Shown: one piece after another, positions 10,095 to 22,377 of the stretch
Position numbering within the stretch: the stretch's first letter is position 1
Layout: every line of letters begins with the position of its first letter
Assembly: GCF_029784165.1 (NCBI RefSeq)
Contig: NC_073694.1
Coordinates: 80,452,427-80,516,426, forward strand
Length of the DNA stretch: 64,000 nt
Reading direction: 5' to 3'
Source: Wyeomyia smithii
Taxonomy: Eukaryota; Arthropoda; Insecta; Diptera; Culicidae
Notes under the pieces: model-generated
Seen by the model: only the letters and a program-made list of their open reading frames with translations
The model's database searches: none
What the model was told of the DNA's origin: nothing
Translations under genes and position numbers: made by a program

Positions 10095-12405
10095 CGCAGC
10101 ATATTTACCATTTCAATGCACACGCGAGCTCAAAAATTATTTTAAAGGTGATTTACAAAAACTCACCAGAAATCGTTCGAAATTTTTCATAATCGGCGAT
10201 TTTAACGCTAAACATCGTTCATGGAATAATTCTCAAAGTAATTCCAATGGCAAAATTTTATTCAATGATTGTTCTTCAGGATACTATTCTATTTTGTCTC
10301 CGAATAGTCCTACATGCTTTTCTTCTGTAAGAAACCCTTCAGCAATTGATTTGGTGCTAACAGATCAAAGTCATGTATGTAGTGATTTGATCACACATGC
10401 TGACTTTGATTCTGACCATCTTCCAATAACTTTTTCTTTATCCCATGAATCAGTTTTAAACCCTATGAGCTCTGTTTTTAATTATAACAAGGCTAATTGG
10501 GAAAGTTACAAAACTCATATTGAGAGAAATTTCAATAATGAGCTTGATTTGCAAAACGAAGTGAATATTGATTCCGCTTTGGAAGCATTAAAATGTGCAA
10601 TTGTTGATGCCAGGAATTATTCTGTTCCAAAGGCTCAAGTGAAATTTGATTCATCAATAATTGACGAAAATCTTCAACTTCTAATTCGTTTGAAAAATGT
10701 CCGCAGACGTCAATATCAACGTTCTCGTGACCCTGTTCTTAAAACTATTTATAAAGATTTACAGAAAGAAATTAAGCATAGATTTACTCTTCTGAGAAAT
10801 CAAAATTTTGAGACTAAAGTTGAAAAATTGAAACCATATTCAAAACCATTTTGGAAGCTGTCGAAGATTCTTAAGAAACCTTCAAAGCCTATTCCAGTTT
10901 TAAAAGATGGTGAACGTTTTCTTGTATCCAATGAACAAAAGGCTCAAAGACTTGCTCAGCAGTTTGAGAGTGTTCATAACTCAAATTTGAATTTTGTGAG
11001 TCCAATTGAAAATGAAGTCACACGTCAATTTGATTTAATTTCTTCCCAGAATTTTTTACCTGCAGAAATAATTGAAACTAACTTGAATGAGATTAAATCA
11101 ATTATTAAAAATTTCAAAAATATGAAAGCACCTGGTGACGATGGAATCTTTAATATACTAATCAAACATCTCCCTGAGAGCACAATGGAATTTTTAGTGA
11201 AAATTTACAATTGCTGCTTCAAAATTGCATATTTTCCCAAATTATGGAAAAATGCAAAAATTACTCCCATTTTAAAACCGGATAAGAACCCAGCTGAAGT
11301 TTCAAGTTATCGACCAATCAGTTTGCTTTCTTCAATAAGTAAACTGTTTGAGAGAATTATTCTTAACAGAATGATGTCACACATCAACGAAAATTCAATT
11401 TTTGCAAATGAACAGTTTGCATTTCGCCATGGGCATTCCACTACTCATCAATTGCTCAGAGTTACTAATATGATACGAGCTAACAAATCTGAAGGTTATT
11501 CCACTGGAGCGGCTCTTTTAGACATAGAAAAAGCATTCGACAGTGTTTGGCATAAAGGTTTGATTGTGAAATTGCAAACTTTTAATTTTCCAATTTTCCT
11601 AATCAAAATTTTAAAAAATTATCTTACTGATCGAACTCTCCAGGTTGTCTATCAGAATTCAAAATCTGATAGATTTCCTGTCAGAGCAGGTGTACCTCAA
11701 GGTTCAGTCTTGGGTCCAGTCCTGTACAACATATTCACTTCAGATCTTCCTGATTTGCCTCCAGGATGCACAAAGTCATTGTTCTGCGATGACACAAGCA
11801 TTTCCGTAAAAGGAAAAAGTCTTCGTGTCATATGCAGTCGATTGCAGAAAAGTTTAGATATTTTTTCTTCCTACTTGCAAAAGTGGAAAATCTCTCCCAA
11901 TGCTTCTAAAACTCAAATGATAATTTTTCCGCATAAGCCTAGGGCTTCTTTCCTCAAGCCAAACAATAATCACGTTGTCAAGATGAATGGGGTTATTTTA
12001 AGTTGGTCCGACAAGGTTAAGTACTTGGGACTAATTTATGATAAAAAACTTATTTTCAAAGAGCACATTGAGAGTATACAAGCCAAGTGCATCAAATATA
12101 CGAGATGTTTATATCCTCTCATTAACAGGAATTCTAAACTTTGTTTAAAGAACAAACTTTTGATTTACAAACAAATTTTTAGACCAGCAATGCTTTATGC
12201 TGTACCGATCTGGTCAAGTTGCTGTTCAACAAGGAAGAAAACGCTCCAAAGGATTCAGAATAAAATTCTGAAAATTATTTTGAAGCGTCCTCCTTGGTTT
12301 GGTACACTCGAATTACATAGACTTACTGGTGTTGAACCATTAGAAGCTATGTCAAATAAAATTATTAACAATTTTCGACAAAAATCGTTGCAATTGCTAC
12401 GATAA
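10095..12405 (+). CDS. Juan-like ORF2: partial endonuclease and reverse transcriptase
   Basis: The open frame 10294-12405 (703 aa) holds the end of the AP endonuclease and the whole RT. A preceding frame (about 10095-10290) encodes the middle of the endonuclease (IIGDFNAKH). RT motifs: APGDDGIFN, SYRPISLLSSISKLFE, LLDIEKAFDSVWH, GVPQGSVLGPVLYN and a YADD-equivalent written FCDDTS near 11790. The C-terminal region ends LQLLR. The first half of the endonuclease is missing, so the copy is defective although its RT is open. Confidence 0.85.
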
Positions 12406-12639
12406 GCTCTCTTTATAGCCAATAAGTTAGCAATTAAGTTAGTTGTAAGTTTACTTCCCCTTTTCTGACAAGTAGGTTTAAATCCCTACGAATGATAAGT
12501 CCTAATTGCGAAAGCAAACAAATTTCTAACAGTGTTGAGAAGTCACCATTTGTGATTGGACACACATACTCATTATTTACTAATATTCATCATAAATACT
12601 TAAGCTACTAACAAATCCCCCCTTAAAAAAAAAAAACAA

Positions 12640-12988
12640 ATGCATTGTTGTAGGTGTTTCAATAATGAGTCATAAAGTCTACTATTGCTTGCTTTGTGCT
12701 GCCACAACATTGGGGGAATAAAGACACTGAAAACACGAGCTGTAAAAGCTGTTTCACATTCTGTAAATTAGACGGCTGCTACAGATTTAAATTGCTACTA
12801 TCCAGCACAGATTGCTCGCTTGAGTTGTCAAAAAATTATTAACTTTCAAATATTTGTTTCTTTGCCTTGAGAAAAGCATTTTGCTGCTCAAAATTGGATT
12901 TGCTGATAGCAACCTTTATGCTGCCTCAGTAGTGGGGCAATAACGGCAGTCTGACGACACACGCTGAGAAGCGAGAAGAACCGCGCTG
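12640..12988 (+). repeat. Degenerate about 220-bp tandem repeat, left part
   Basis: Carries the same landmarks as 16208-18560: CAACATTGGGGGAATAA, AGATTTAAATTGCT, ATCCAGCACAG and a TGCCTTGA...AAAGCA stem. CR1-like element B inserted into it at about 12989. Confidence 0.6.
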
Positions 12989-15900
12989 CTCCTGAGATAT
13001 GGTGACCAACCACCGGGCAAGTGATTTGTTTGATTTAATCGCAGTTATACGACTAGTGCAGCGAGGTGCTGACACGAGTAACTTTTCATATGTATCGTAC
13101 AAAATCGGAATGGACCCGGACATGAAATCCATTGCCCTAGATCCTGCATCTTGGCCAACTGGACTTTTATTCAGGGAGTTTGTCGATCGTCCAAAAAACT
13201 AATTCCTGGTAGCAGATCACAGTCTGCTGCATCGTGTGCTGTAACCGAACCTATTCTTTTGCGATCTTTTATTGACGGTGGGAGCTCACGGGCTCCCAGA
13301 ACGTACGCGGATTAAGGACGAAAATTGACGACATCTTTCTGGCGACCACCGACTACAGCTTCGATGTAATTATGCTGACCGAGACGGGATTGGACGACAG
13401 TATTCTTTCACCACAGTTATTCGGCAACGCTTTTAACGTTTTTCGATGCGATCGAAATCCACTCAACAGCAACAAACGTTCTTTCGGCGGTGTTTTGATT
13501 GCTGTCGCACGGCATCACGCTAGCGTAGTCTTTGAGTCTATACACGGAAGATGTTTGGAACAGGTATGCGTAAGAGCCACTATCAATGGATTGAAATTTT
13601 TGCTATGTGTTATATATATATAATCCCCCTGACAGGAGTAACGACAGTACTATCGTTGATGCACACATCGCTTCCCTATAAGATTTTTATGCGAGCAGCG
13701 CAGTCGATAGCATCATGATGGAATGTGGGGATTATAACCACCCGCGTATTGTATAGGAAAACTACAATGGTGTCATTAAGCATACTGAATCCACGCAACT
13801 ATCGAACGCAAGTGCTACTCTTATTGCCGGTATGGATTTTTAAACTTGAACCAAGGAAATTTTACTCGGAATCACATTGAACGCGTGCTTGATTTGGTAT
13901 TTTACACCTCTGGTTGCGAAATCTCCGTTGATGAGAGTGTTGCCCCGATGCTACCCGTTGATGTACACCATCCCCCCCTGACAATTTCTACTACTAACTT
14001 GTGTAATGCGATTGCCTGTGACACACCCGTGAGACGGGAATTAAACTACAGAAGAATCGATTTTGAAGCTTTTAATGCTTTTATTTCAAACATTGACTGG
14101 CCAGCACTATTGAACAGTAATGATGTGGACTTGATGGCAGCAAACTTCTGCTCAGTTGTTGGTTCATGGCTTAGAGAAAATTTACCATTTGTGAAACAGC
14201 CTTCCACTCCAGCTTGAAGTAATCACAGCTTAAGAGTTTTGAAGCGTAAACGAAACGCATGCCTGCGCAGGCTTCGCCGTTTGCGGTCTTACGAATCTAA
14301 ACAAAATTTCAAACGCTCAAGTGAAGAATATCGGCGGTTAAACTCTAGTCTTTACAAATCATATGTTCTGGGAGTTCAAACAGATTTGCGCAGAAATCCG
14401 AAAAAATTTTGGAATTTCGTTAATTCAAAACGGAAAAGTCGCTCAACTCCTTCGGATGTCTATTTGGAGGAAATGGTATCCTGCTCGGACTCTGATTCTT
14501 GTGAGCTTTTTGCGAAGTTTTTCTCCTCCTCAGTATTTGCCACGGATTGTGCCTCAAATGACGATGCTCGGCGTGCTGCGGCTAATGTGCCAGCCGACCT
14601 TGTTGATCTTGACATTTTTGAAGTCACGCATGACATGATTACTACCGCCGCTAAGAAACTTAAATGTTCGTACACTGTTGGTCCCGACGGAATACCGGCC
14701 GTTCTTTTGTGCCGTTGTATTGATATTCTGGCTGCTCCACTTTGCACAATTTTCACCCAATCTTTGGCTCAAGGGAAGTTTCCTGAGGTATGGAAGCACT
14801 CCTATATGTTTCCGGTTTTTAAAAGTGGTGATCGACGAAATGTCAAAAACTACCGTGGAATAACTAATCTGTCAGCGGCGTCTAAATTGTTCGAGATCAT
14901 TGTAAGCTCTATTGTATTGAATTGCACAACTACATTTCTTCGGACCAGCATGGTTTTGTTCCTGGGCGATTTGTAACAACAAATCTGATCGTGGAATTGC
15001 ATTTCTGAACTCGAACGAAACGTACAGGTTGACGTTATTTACACTGACCTCAAAGCTGCCTACGACCGAATTGATCATCGAATACTTCTGAACAAAATTT
15101 CTCGTCTTGGTGCTTCATCACGGTTCGTTAAATGGCTTGAATCATTCCTGTGTAATAGAATTTTGCAAGTTAAGCTTGGATCAGGTGTATTGTCTGCGTT
15201 CACGAACAAGTCTGGCGTACCACAGGGTAGTAACCTAGGACCGCTTCTTTTCATTATTTTCTTCAATGACGTTGCTGATGCACTTGGGATTGGTTGCAGA
15301 CTAGTTTACGCCGATGATTTAAAAATTTACTTGTCGATTCGCACCATCGAGGATTGTTATCGTCTACAATCACTTTTAAATACTTTTGTGACGTGGTGCG
15401 AACTAAACTCTCTAATTCTAAGTACTGCAAAATGTGAAGTGATAACCTTTCACCGCATTGAATAGCCAATACTTTTTGATTATGCTGTCGACGGAGAAGT
15501 GCTGCGCAGAGTAGATTACGTCAACGACCTTGGAGTTATTCTTGACAGAAAGCTGACTTTCGATAGACATCGTGCTGAAATTGTTTCGAAAGCAAGTCGG
15601 CATTTAGGATTCATCGCAAAAATTGGACGTGACTTCAAGGATCCCCATTGTCTGAAAGCTTTATACTGCTCACTTGTACGACCCCTACTAGAAAACGTAA
15701 GTGTGGTTTGGAGTCCGCACCAGATTTCATGGAACCTGCGCCTCGAGCGTATACAAAGACGTTTCATCCGATTGGCCCTGAAAGAACTACCTTGGCGTGA
15801 TCCTACGAATCTGCCACCCTACCCGGATCGTTGCCGCCTGCTTGGACTTGACACTCTAGAGCACCGCCGCAAAGTACAACAGGCTGTTTGCATTGCCAAG

Positions 15901-16207
15901 ATTCCAAACGCTGAACTGGATTCCCCGAAGTTGCTGTCATTGATGAATTTCCGTGCATCTCAACGTATGCTGAAGCCCTCTTCGATGCTTTTGAAGCAAT
16001 TTCATCGCACGAACTATGGGTATTATGAACCTGTTGCCTTTTGTGTGAGAACATTCACGAGTGTCGAGCATCTTTTTGATTTTGGTGTGCCTAGTCATAT
16101 TTTCAAACGTTGGTTAACTAACTCTAGTTACTTTTAATGATTATCTTTTTTTCATTAAGACTTTATGTCAGATGATGTTCTTAGAAATAAACAATAAACA
16201 ATAAACA
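12989..16207 (+). pseudogene. CR1-like non-LTR retrotransposon B (broken)
   Basis: 5'-truncated in ORF1: 12999-13202 encodes the ORF1 C-terminal domain (FSYVSYKIGMD, LDPASWPTGLLFREF). The same domain is seen at 63603-63862. ORF2 follows in pieces: endonuclease at 13300-13623 (VRGLRTKI-like, MLTETGLDD) and 13846-14217; RT at 14239-14976 (GPDGIPAVLL, NYRGITNLSAASKLFE), 15020-15465 (VYADDLKIY) and 15499-16137. Stops and frameshifts lie near 13624, 14217, 14976, 15010 and 15465. The 3' tail is three AATAAAC-type repeats at about 16184-16207, typical of CR1-clade microsatellite tails. Confidence 0.82.
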
Positions 16208-18560
16208 GTGGGGGAACTTACTAAATAGAGTAAGAATTAGACATATCGCAACCTTTGTGCTGTTCTGATAGTGGGAAATAAGGCACTCTGACAACACGCA
16301 CTTTGAAAGCTGTTTTCATATTCAGTAAAATAGAAGGCCGCGACAAAATTTGATTGTTTAGATCCAGCACAGAATGCTGGCTTGTGTTTTATAAAAATAT
16401 TACCCTTCAATTACTTGTTTATTTGCCTTGAAAAAGGCATTTTGCTTTTCCAAATCGGATATGCTGATGGGGGAATAACGGCACTCTGACCACACACGTT
16501 GAGAGGTAACGAACTGCTACAAAGACATGTGACCAACCGTTCAAGTAGTATGTTCAATCCTAATGCAAATTCAGAAACTCAGCTACTAGCGCAACCCGCT
16601 GCAGCTGCTACTGCTGCCGCTACTATCAGTCAATGTTGCGTTGACTGTCCACCCGGTTCGCCTTCCGCCTCAAAAATGTAGCTAGTTTCACCAGAAACAC
16701 TCTTTTATAACCGAAGGGTGCTTAGAAATAGGCCACGCCTTTCTGTTCAGTTGTCTAATTCTCTAATATCCTTTAGACGAATTATTCCACAATTTGCATT
16801 CGATATTTGTTTCCAGCGAATAAACACCGATGGTACTCTCACACATGCAACGATTCTAACCCGTATCGTGTTGCGGTTTCTAACATCACGCGATTTCGTT
16901 TGCTCGCTGTTGCGTGTTGCATCATGTTGCAACTGAGCAGCTGGGAGCGACGAAATTCTGTTCATGCTGTTTGATAGAATCGACTTCATATCAGCTCTGC
17001 ATAGTCGAACTAACTGCCTTTGTGAATGCTTTCTAACAGGGCAGTTTGTTATTCAAAATCGGTTATGCTGATCGCAGCTTTTGTACTGTCCCGAATATGG
17101 GGGTATCAACTAAATAAGGTAAAATTAGACAATTACAACAATTTGATTGCTAGGATCCCGCAAAGAATGTTTGCTTGTGTCGATGCCAGAAAATTATCAA
17201 CTTTGAATTACTTGTTTATTTGCCTTGAAAAAGGCATTTTGCTGTTCAAAATCGGTTACAGATCGCCAACTTTTGTGCTGCTCTCACAGTGGGGGAATTA
17301 AGATACACGGACAACATGCACTGTGGAAGCTATTCCACATTTAGTAAATTAAACGGCCGCGACAGATTTAAATTACTAGGATCCAGCACAGAACGCTTGT
17401 TTACGTTGTAAAAATTATTAACTTTCAATGATTTGTTCATTTGCCTTGAAAAAGGCATTTGCTGTTCAAAATTGGATTTGCTGATGGCAATCTGCCCCAA
17501 CAGTGGGGGGATAGTGGCAGTCTGGCGACACACGCTGAGAAGAACCGCGCTCCGGACCGGACGGTCCAGCCAGCTTACCTTCCGACTAATGAATGTAGCT
17601 CATTCTACCAGAAACACTCTTTTATAGCCGAAAGTTGCTACGAGATAGGCCACGCCTTTCCGTTCTGTTTTCCCATTCTGTAATTTTCTTTAGACGAATT
17701 ATTCCACAATTCGCAATTGATTTTTGTATCCAGCGAATAAACACCGATGGTGCTCTCATGCACGCAACGATTTTAACCCGTTTCGTATTACGGCTTGTAA
17801 TCAAGCTAGCGATTTCGTTTGCTCACTGTTGCGTGTTGCAGCATGTTGCAACTAAGCAGCTGGGTGACGACGAAATTCTCTCATGCTGATTGATTGAATC
17901 GACTTCTTATCAGTTCTGCATAGTCGAATTAACTGCCTTTGAAAATGGTTATGCTGATAGCAGCCTCTGTGCTGCCCCAACAGTGGGGAGGATTAGGTAA
18001 ATAAATAAAGTAATTTTATTTTACCGCGACAGAATTTGATTGCTAGAATCCAGCACAGCATGATTGTGTTATTGCCAAAAAATATTAACCTTCAATTACT
18101 TGATTATTCGCCTTGAGAAAGGCATTTCGCTGTTCAAAAACTCTGTAAAAGCTGTTTCCGCAGTCAGTAAATAAGACGGCCGCGACAGATTGTGTTTTCT
18201 TGGATTCAGCGCAGAATGTGCTGTTGCCAAGATAAAGCAAAACTTTATTGCGGGCAGAAGGCCGAAGCCCTTAACTGGCAAATCGAGACGTTTGGTGCTA
18301 CCTCTCTGCTGCTGTGTACTGTGATTTGTGTACTGGCGCAACCCGCTACTGCAGTTAACTAGTTGTACTATTCTGTCGACCTTTTTAGGGAAAGGCAGCG
18401 AATGACCAATCAGAGGACGTAATTTTCGTTTAAACAAGGCTTGACAATTATCAATAGTACAATAGTTTGCATAATAAATCAACAATTTTTTACATTTGGG
18501 TGGATGCGTGTATAATTTTCCAAACAATTGCACAAACAATTGAAAGAAATCGGTTGGAAA
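16208..18560 (+). repeat. Degenerate tandem array, unit about 220 bp
   Basis: The block TGCCTTGAAAAAGGCA recurs near 16420, 17221, 17441 and 18110. A GGCCGCGACAGA ... ATCCAGCACAGAA block recurs near 16335, 17352, 18022 and 18178. CAGTGGGGGAAT-type blocks lie between them. A longer block with TTTATAACCGAA and AGGCCACGCCTTTC, then CAGCGAATAAACACCG, occurs twice (about 16690-17035 and 17620-17945). Short frames here are not supported as genes. I do not recognise the family. Confidence 0.6.
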
Positions 18561-18599
18561 CAAACCGATTTATAAGCATTTAAAAAGGGACATATTTGG

Positions 18600-19190
18600 T
18601 CCCCTTTTCGTTAATAGTTTTCCTATTTACATCCCTAAAGAAAAACGTAGCTCTACGTCAAAACTAGAAATCAGGAATCTTATTCTAGTCATCTTTGACT
18701 GCAGCAAATTTGATTTCATTATTTAATTTCTTCATCGAACTTGATAATATAATTGCAGGATCAAGTAGAACAGTAAATTTTTCCTTGATCGATGTTAATA
18801 AACTGAAAATTTATCTGGTTTTCCGAAAATGAGACTTGAAATAAATATTTTGATTAAACTTAAAGTCATATAGTCATTTCCCATGGTAAATTGGCAAGTA
18901 TGACCTGAAGGACAAACTAAAAACACTTCCTCTATTTGCGATGAGCAATTGTCACTCGGAATAAAATATATCGTATTCCAACGGTAGCCTTTATGAACCA
19001 AAACAAAGAAATTATATTTTCTAGTGGCAGATGAAATATTGTTGGGCAAAGGAAACTTGATTTGTTATATTTTCTACGAAGTTTATTTTCTGATAATAAT
19101 TTGCATCATGTAAGAGCAGAGCAAATATATTTGCAGAAAAATGAGCTAAGAGACTTTGATGCCATTCGAGCAAACAGAGTTTTGAACAAA
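18600..19190. other. Intergenic, repeat remnant
   Basis: An inverted AAGATGACTAGAATAAGATTCCT end lies near 18672-18697, facing the family X end near 22066. Otherwise I see no gene or clear element. Confidence 0.4.
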
Positions 19191-19192
19191 TA

Positions 19193-20495
19193 AAGGGTGA
19201 TTTTTTAAGCATTTGGTTTTTCTTTAAAAAAAAACGCATAAAAATTACAAAACTGGATGAAATCTTTATTTGACCAGATAAATTGGTTTATGCCATTTAC
19301 TTTTCAAAGATAATTTCATTCAAATGTTAGCCACGGCTACGTTTTAAATGGTCCATACGAAAAGTCCAATTTTGGGTCACTTTTTCGAGCATTTCGGCTG
19401 GTATCTCGCGAATAACGCGTGTAATGTTGTCTTCCAAGGCTGGAATTGTTGTTGGCTTATCCGCATAGACGAGAGACTTAACGTAGCCCCACAAAAAATA
19501 ATCTAGCGGTGTTAAATCGCATGATCTAGGCGGCAAATTCACCGGTCCATTTCGTGAGATGAATTGCTCACCGCACTCATTCCGCAATATGTCCATTGAT
19601 TCGCGCGATATGTGGCACGTTGCTCCGTCTTGCTGAAACCACTTGTCAACAAGACCCAGCTCTTCCATTTCCGGCAAAAAAAAATCAGAAATCATCGCGC
19701 GATAGCGAGCGCCATTGACCGTAACGTTGCGGTTTTGATCATCTTTGAAGAAGTACGGACTAATGATGCCTCCAGCGTGTAAACCACACCAAACCGTGCA
19801 TTTTTCTGGATGCATTGGCGATTCTTGTATTGCCTCTGGTTGCTCTTCGATCCAAATGCGGCAATTTTGCTTATTAACATACCCATTTAACCAGAAATGA
19901 GCTTCGTCACTGAACACAATTTTTCGGTAAAAAAGTGGATTTTTGGCAAGTTGTTTTAAGGCCCATTCACCAAAAATTCGACGCTGCGGCAAGTCGTTCG
20001 GCTTCAATTCTTGTACGAGCTGTAATTTATAAGGCTTTACACCAAAATCACTTCGTAAAATCTTCCATGTAGTCGAATAACACAAGCCCAATTGCTGCGA
20101 ACGGCGTCGAATTGACATTTCACGGTCTTCCACTACACTGGCTGATACGGCAGCAATATTTTCTTCTGTACGCACTCTATGTATACGTGTTGGTGGGTTT
20201 ATGTCCAACAGAGTAAAACTGGTTTGAAATTTCGTCACAATAGCTTGAATAGCTTGCTCAGTAGGTCGATTATGACGACCATAAAATGGTCGTAATGCGC
20301 GAAAAACATTTTTCACAGAGGACGAATTTTGGTAATAAAATTCTATTATTTGTAAGCGTTGTTCAGGCGTAAGTCTGTTCATGGTGAAATGGCAAACTAA
20401 ACTGAGTACATTAGACTTTGACAGCTGTTAGAATTTCCGCGTAAACTGTCAAATCTGAAATACACGAAAAACCAAATAGCAAAAAAATCACCCTT
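19193..20495 (-). mobile_element. Mariner-type DNA transposon, DD41D, intact
   Basis: TIRs of about 30 bp start AAGGGTGATTTTTT on both ends and continue into ATTTGGTTTTTC. TA TSDs lie at 19191-19192 and 20496-20497. It contains one uninterrupted transposase gene. The target reads AACAAA-TA-TTTGTT, a short palindrome. Complete TIRs plus an open transposase make this the best candidate in the window for a mobile or recently mobile DNA element. Confidence 0.9.
19327..20382 (-). CDS. Mariner-family transposase (DD41D)
   Basis: 351 aa, full length for the family, from an ATG at 20382. Residues 1-110 carry helix-turn-helix DNA-binding regions (LTPEQRLQIIEFYYQN, then SIRRRSQQLGLCYSTTWKIL). The catalytic core shows VFSDEAHFWLNGYVN (first D, near 160), WFQQDGATCHIS (second D, near 250) and CDLTPLDYFLWGYVKS (third D, near 290). 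There are 41 residues between the D of QQDG and the D of PLDYFLW, which fits the DD41D group. The enzyme would cut at the TIRs and insert at TA. No stop or frameshift. Confidence 0.92.
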   Translation of the reverse strand: MNRLTPEQRLQIIEFYYQNSSSVKNVFRALRPFYGRHNRPTEQAIQAIVTKFQTSFTLLDINPPTRIHRVRTEENIAAVSASVVEDREMSIRRRSQQLGLCYSTTWKILRSDFGVKPYKLQLVQELKPNDLPQRRIFGEWALKQLAKNPLFYRKIVFSDEAHFWLNGYVNKQNCRIWIEEQPEAIQESPMHPEKCTVWCGLHAGGIISPYFFKDDQNRNVTVNGARYRAMISDFFLPEMEELGLVDKWFQQDGATCHISRESMDILRNECGEQFISRNGPVNLPPRSCDLTPLDYFLWGYVKSLVYADKPTTIPALEDNITRVIREIPAEMLEKVTQNWTFRMDHLKRSRG

Positions 20496-20815
20496 TATTT
20501 GTTATAGCACAGATAACAGACATCCAAGCTAGAACAAAAAACTCCAGAAATCGTGAGTGAGATTTCAAATTCTTGCTCGTTTGGAATGCTAACGACATCT
20601 TCCTGCAACTTGCGACTTTAACCACATTAGTGATGGCAGCGCTGGTTCACAGTCGAAGCTGCCAGACGCATGAAAATTCTTACAGATCATACAGTCGCTG
20701 TTTATGCAACGATATAACATAGATTTTGTGAGGTTTAGGTATTTATTTTTTCAAACCAACACTAAAACAAACAAATTCATCGCAAATATACACAGGGATT
20801 GAATAAAGAAGTCGA

Positions 20816-21735
20816 TAATGTACACGAGGGTGGGGAAAAGTGATCGATTTTCCAGAACCAAGTTTTTTTGGTTCTTTTTGGGGCCTCAAACTCACCGGAA
20901 GTCGATTGGTTTTGTCTCCGCTTGGCGCATTGCATTTCAAATTTGTATGAAAATTTATATGGGAAAACCTACTTTTTTGCATTTACCTTTCTAGAGAGCT
21001 CAATAATGATCTAATAATGCACTACATTATGTTAAAGTATAGTATTTTAGATGCCTAACAACTTTGCAGAAGGCACTGAAGAGCTAGGATGTCCCTAAGA
21101 AGAGCTATAGCTGTTCAAAGTTGAGTATGTCGATTTAAATGCAGAAATTCTTGTTTTCTGCCAACATTACCAATGTACCGGCGCCAGTAGGATTCCCATC
21201 AGAAATAACCTGTCGTAACGAGTTTATACACTCTGCTGGATCAAACAGACAAATTCAGGTCAATATTCTAGGCATAGGTAGAATCTACAACGTGTTTCAG
21301 AGGTTACTTCTGATGGAAATCAGAATAACGCCGGTACACTGGCAGTGTTGGCAAAAAAATGATTTGCAACATAAATTTCGACATATTCAACTTTGAACAG
21401 CTCCAGTATTTTTTTGGTACATCCTATCTCTTTGATGTCTTCGGCTAAGTTGTTGAGCATCAAAAAACCTACCATTTGAAATCATGAAATCTGTGGTTTG
21501 AGCCACTTTGAGGTCTTTAGAATGGAAAATGCAAAAACGCCGACTTTTCCATACAAATCTCCATATAAATTTGAAATGCAATGCGCCAAGCGGAGACTAA
21601 ACCAATCGACTTGCAATAAATTTAGGATTGTTTGGGGCTCCAAATAGGACAAAAATAACTTGGTTATGGCTTTCTGCTATCAAGCTTCGTTTTTTCCATA
21701 TAACGATTCCCCACTCTAATGTACACATTACGACT
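20816..21735. repeat. Foldback element about 0.9 kb
   Basis: Outer ends AATGTACAC and GTGGGG are mirrored at 20816-20838 and 21708-21728. The arms share the blocks AGTCGATTGGTTT, CTCCGCTTGGCGCATTGCAT and CATATAAATTT in inverted order (20890-20975, 21540-21610). A smaller MITE sits inside. Confidence 0.7.
21157..21355. repeat. Small MITE nested in foldback
   Basis: Ends are inverted: CTGCCAACATTACCAATGTA at the left, and TACACTGGCAGTGTTGGCAA at the right. Inner parts (CATCAGAAATAACC / GGTTACTTCTGATG) are mirrored as well. About 200 bp, no coding capacity. Confidence 0.7.
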
Positions 21736-21840
21736 GCTCAAAATTTCTACATTTAAAAACTATCGATTCTATCGAATCATTGACCACTAAGTGTTCTTAG
21801 CGCCACCATACTGCGTATTGCGACATGTTAAAAAACCGTT

Positions 21841-21997
21841 GGGAACCATTCAAATATTACATAACGCGGAATTTGGTAATTTTCAATACCCACCCACCCC
21901 CATGTAACGCAACTTCACATGTTTGCCACATGCAATATAACGGTTCGCTGAATACCCCCCCACCCCTGAGCGCGTTATGTATTATTTGAATGATCCC
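21841..21997. repeat. MITE, GGG-NNCATTCAAATA family
   Basis: 157 bp with about 27-bp TIRs: left GGGAACCATTCAAATATTAC, right the mirror of GGGATCATTCAAATAATACA, both followed by ATAACGC. The interior has C-rich runs. A decayed relative may lie near 29998-30120 (ATTACGTAA and a GGGGGTGGGGGAGTATT block). Confidence 0.75.
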
Positions 21998-22065
21998 TTG
22001 CGTCTTTTTACACATGAAGCAAAATTAGCTTGGATATCTGTTATCTGTGGTTATAGTGTAATAGC

Positions 22066-22375
22066 AAAGATGACTAGAACAAGATACCTGACTTCCAGTT
22101 TTTTCATACATTTTGCCCACGATATCTTTACAACGGTAAGTGCTGCCATCTGATGACTTAAAACTCGTTATAAGTAAAATTGGTTTATCGTGTATAATTC
22201 ACCAGATGAAAATGAAAACTAGATGGCAGCACCATATAAGGATGTTGAAAACTAGATGACTGCACCGTGCAAGGGTATTGAAAATCAGATAGCAGGACTA
22301 TACAAAGATATTATAAAAATTGGTTTACCTTTCGCCACCATGCCGTCATCATCAAATTACCAGTATACAAGTTAG
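22066..22375 (+). repeat. Dispersed repeat family X, longest copy
   Basis: Starts AAGATGACTAGAACAAG and runs through a TTCATACATTTTGCCCACG block and three CTAGATG(G/A)C-type subrepeats (about 22205-22310). It is the inverse of the copy at about 8930-9250. Confidence 0.6.
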
Positions 22376-22377
22376 CA

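Larger units (their letters stand above)
9265..12634 (+). mobile_element. Juan-like Jockey non-LTR retrotransposon, internally deleted
   Basis: Flanked by a 12-bp TSD AACAAATGCATT at 9253-9264 and 12635-12646, with a poly(A) tail just before the right copy. The body holds a 5' UTR, a shortened gag-like ORF1, a truncated endonuclease, an RT and a 3' UTR. Between about 10035 and 10096 sequence is missing: the zinc-knuckle part of ORF1 and the first half of the endonuclease. The assignment to the mosquito Juan group is from recall of gag and RT motifs. Confidence 0.88.

Noticed and set aside
14239..14976. Separate host gene inside CR1-like element B
   Set aside because: Contains RT motifs GPDGIPAVLL and NYRGITNLS, so it is a piece of the element's ORF2.
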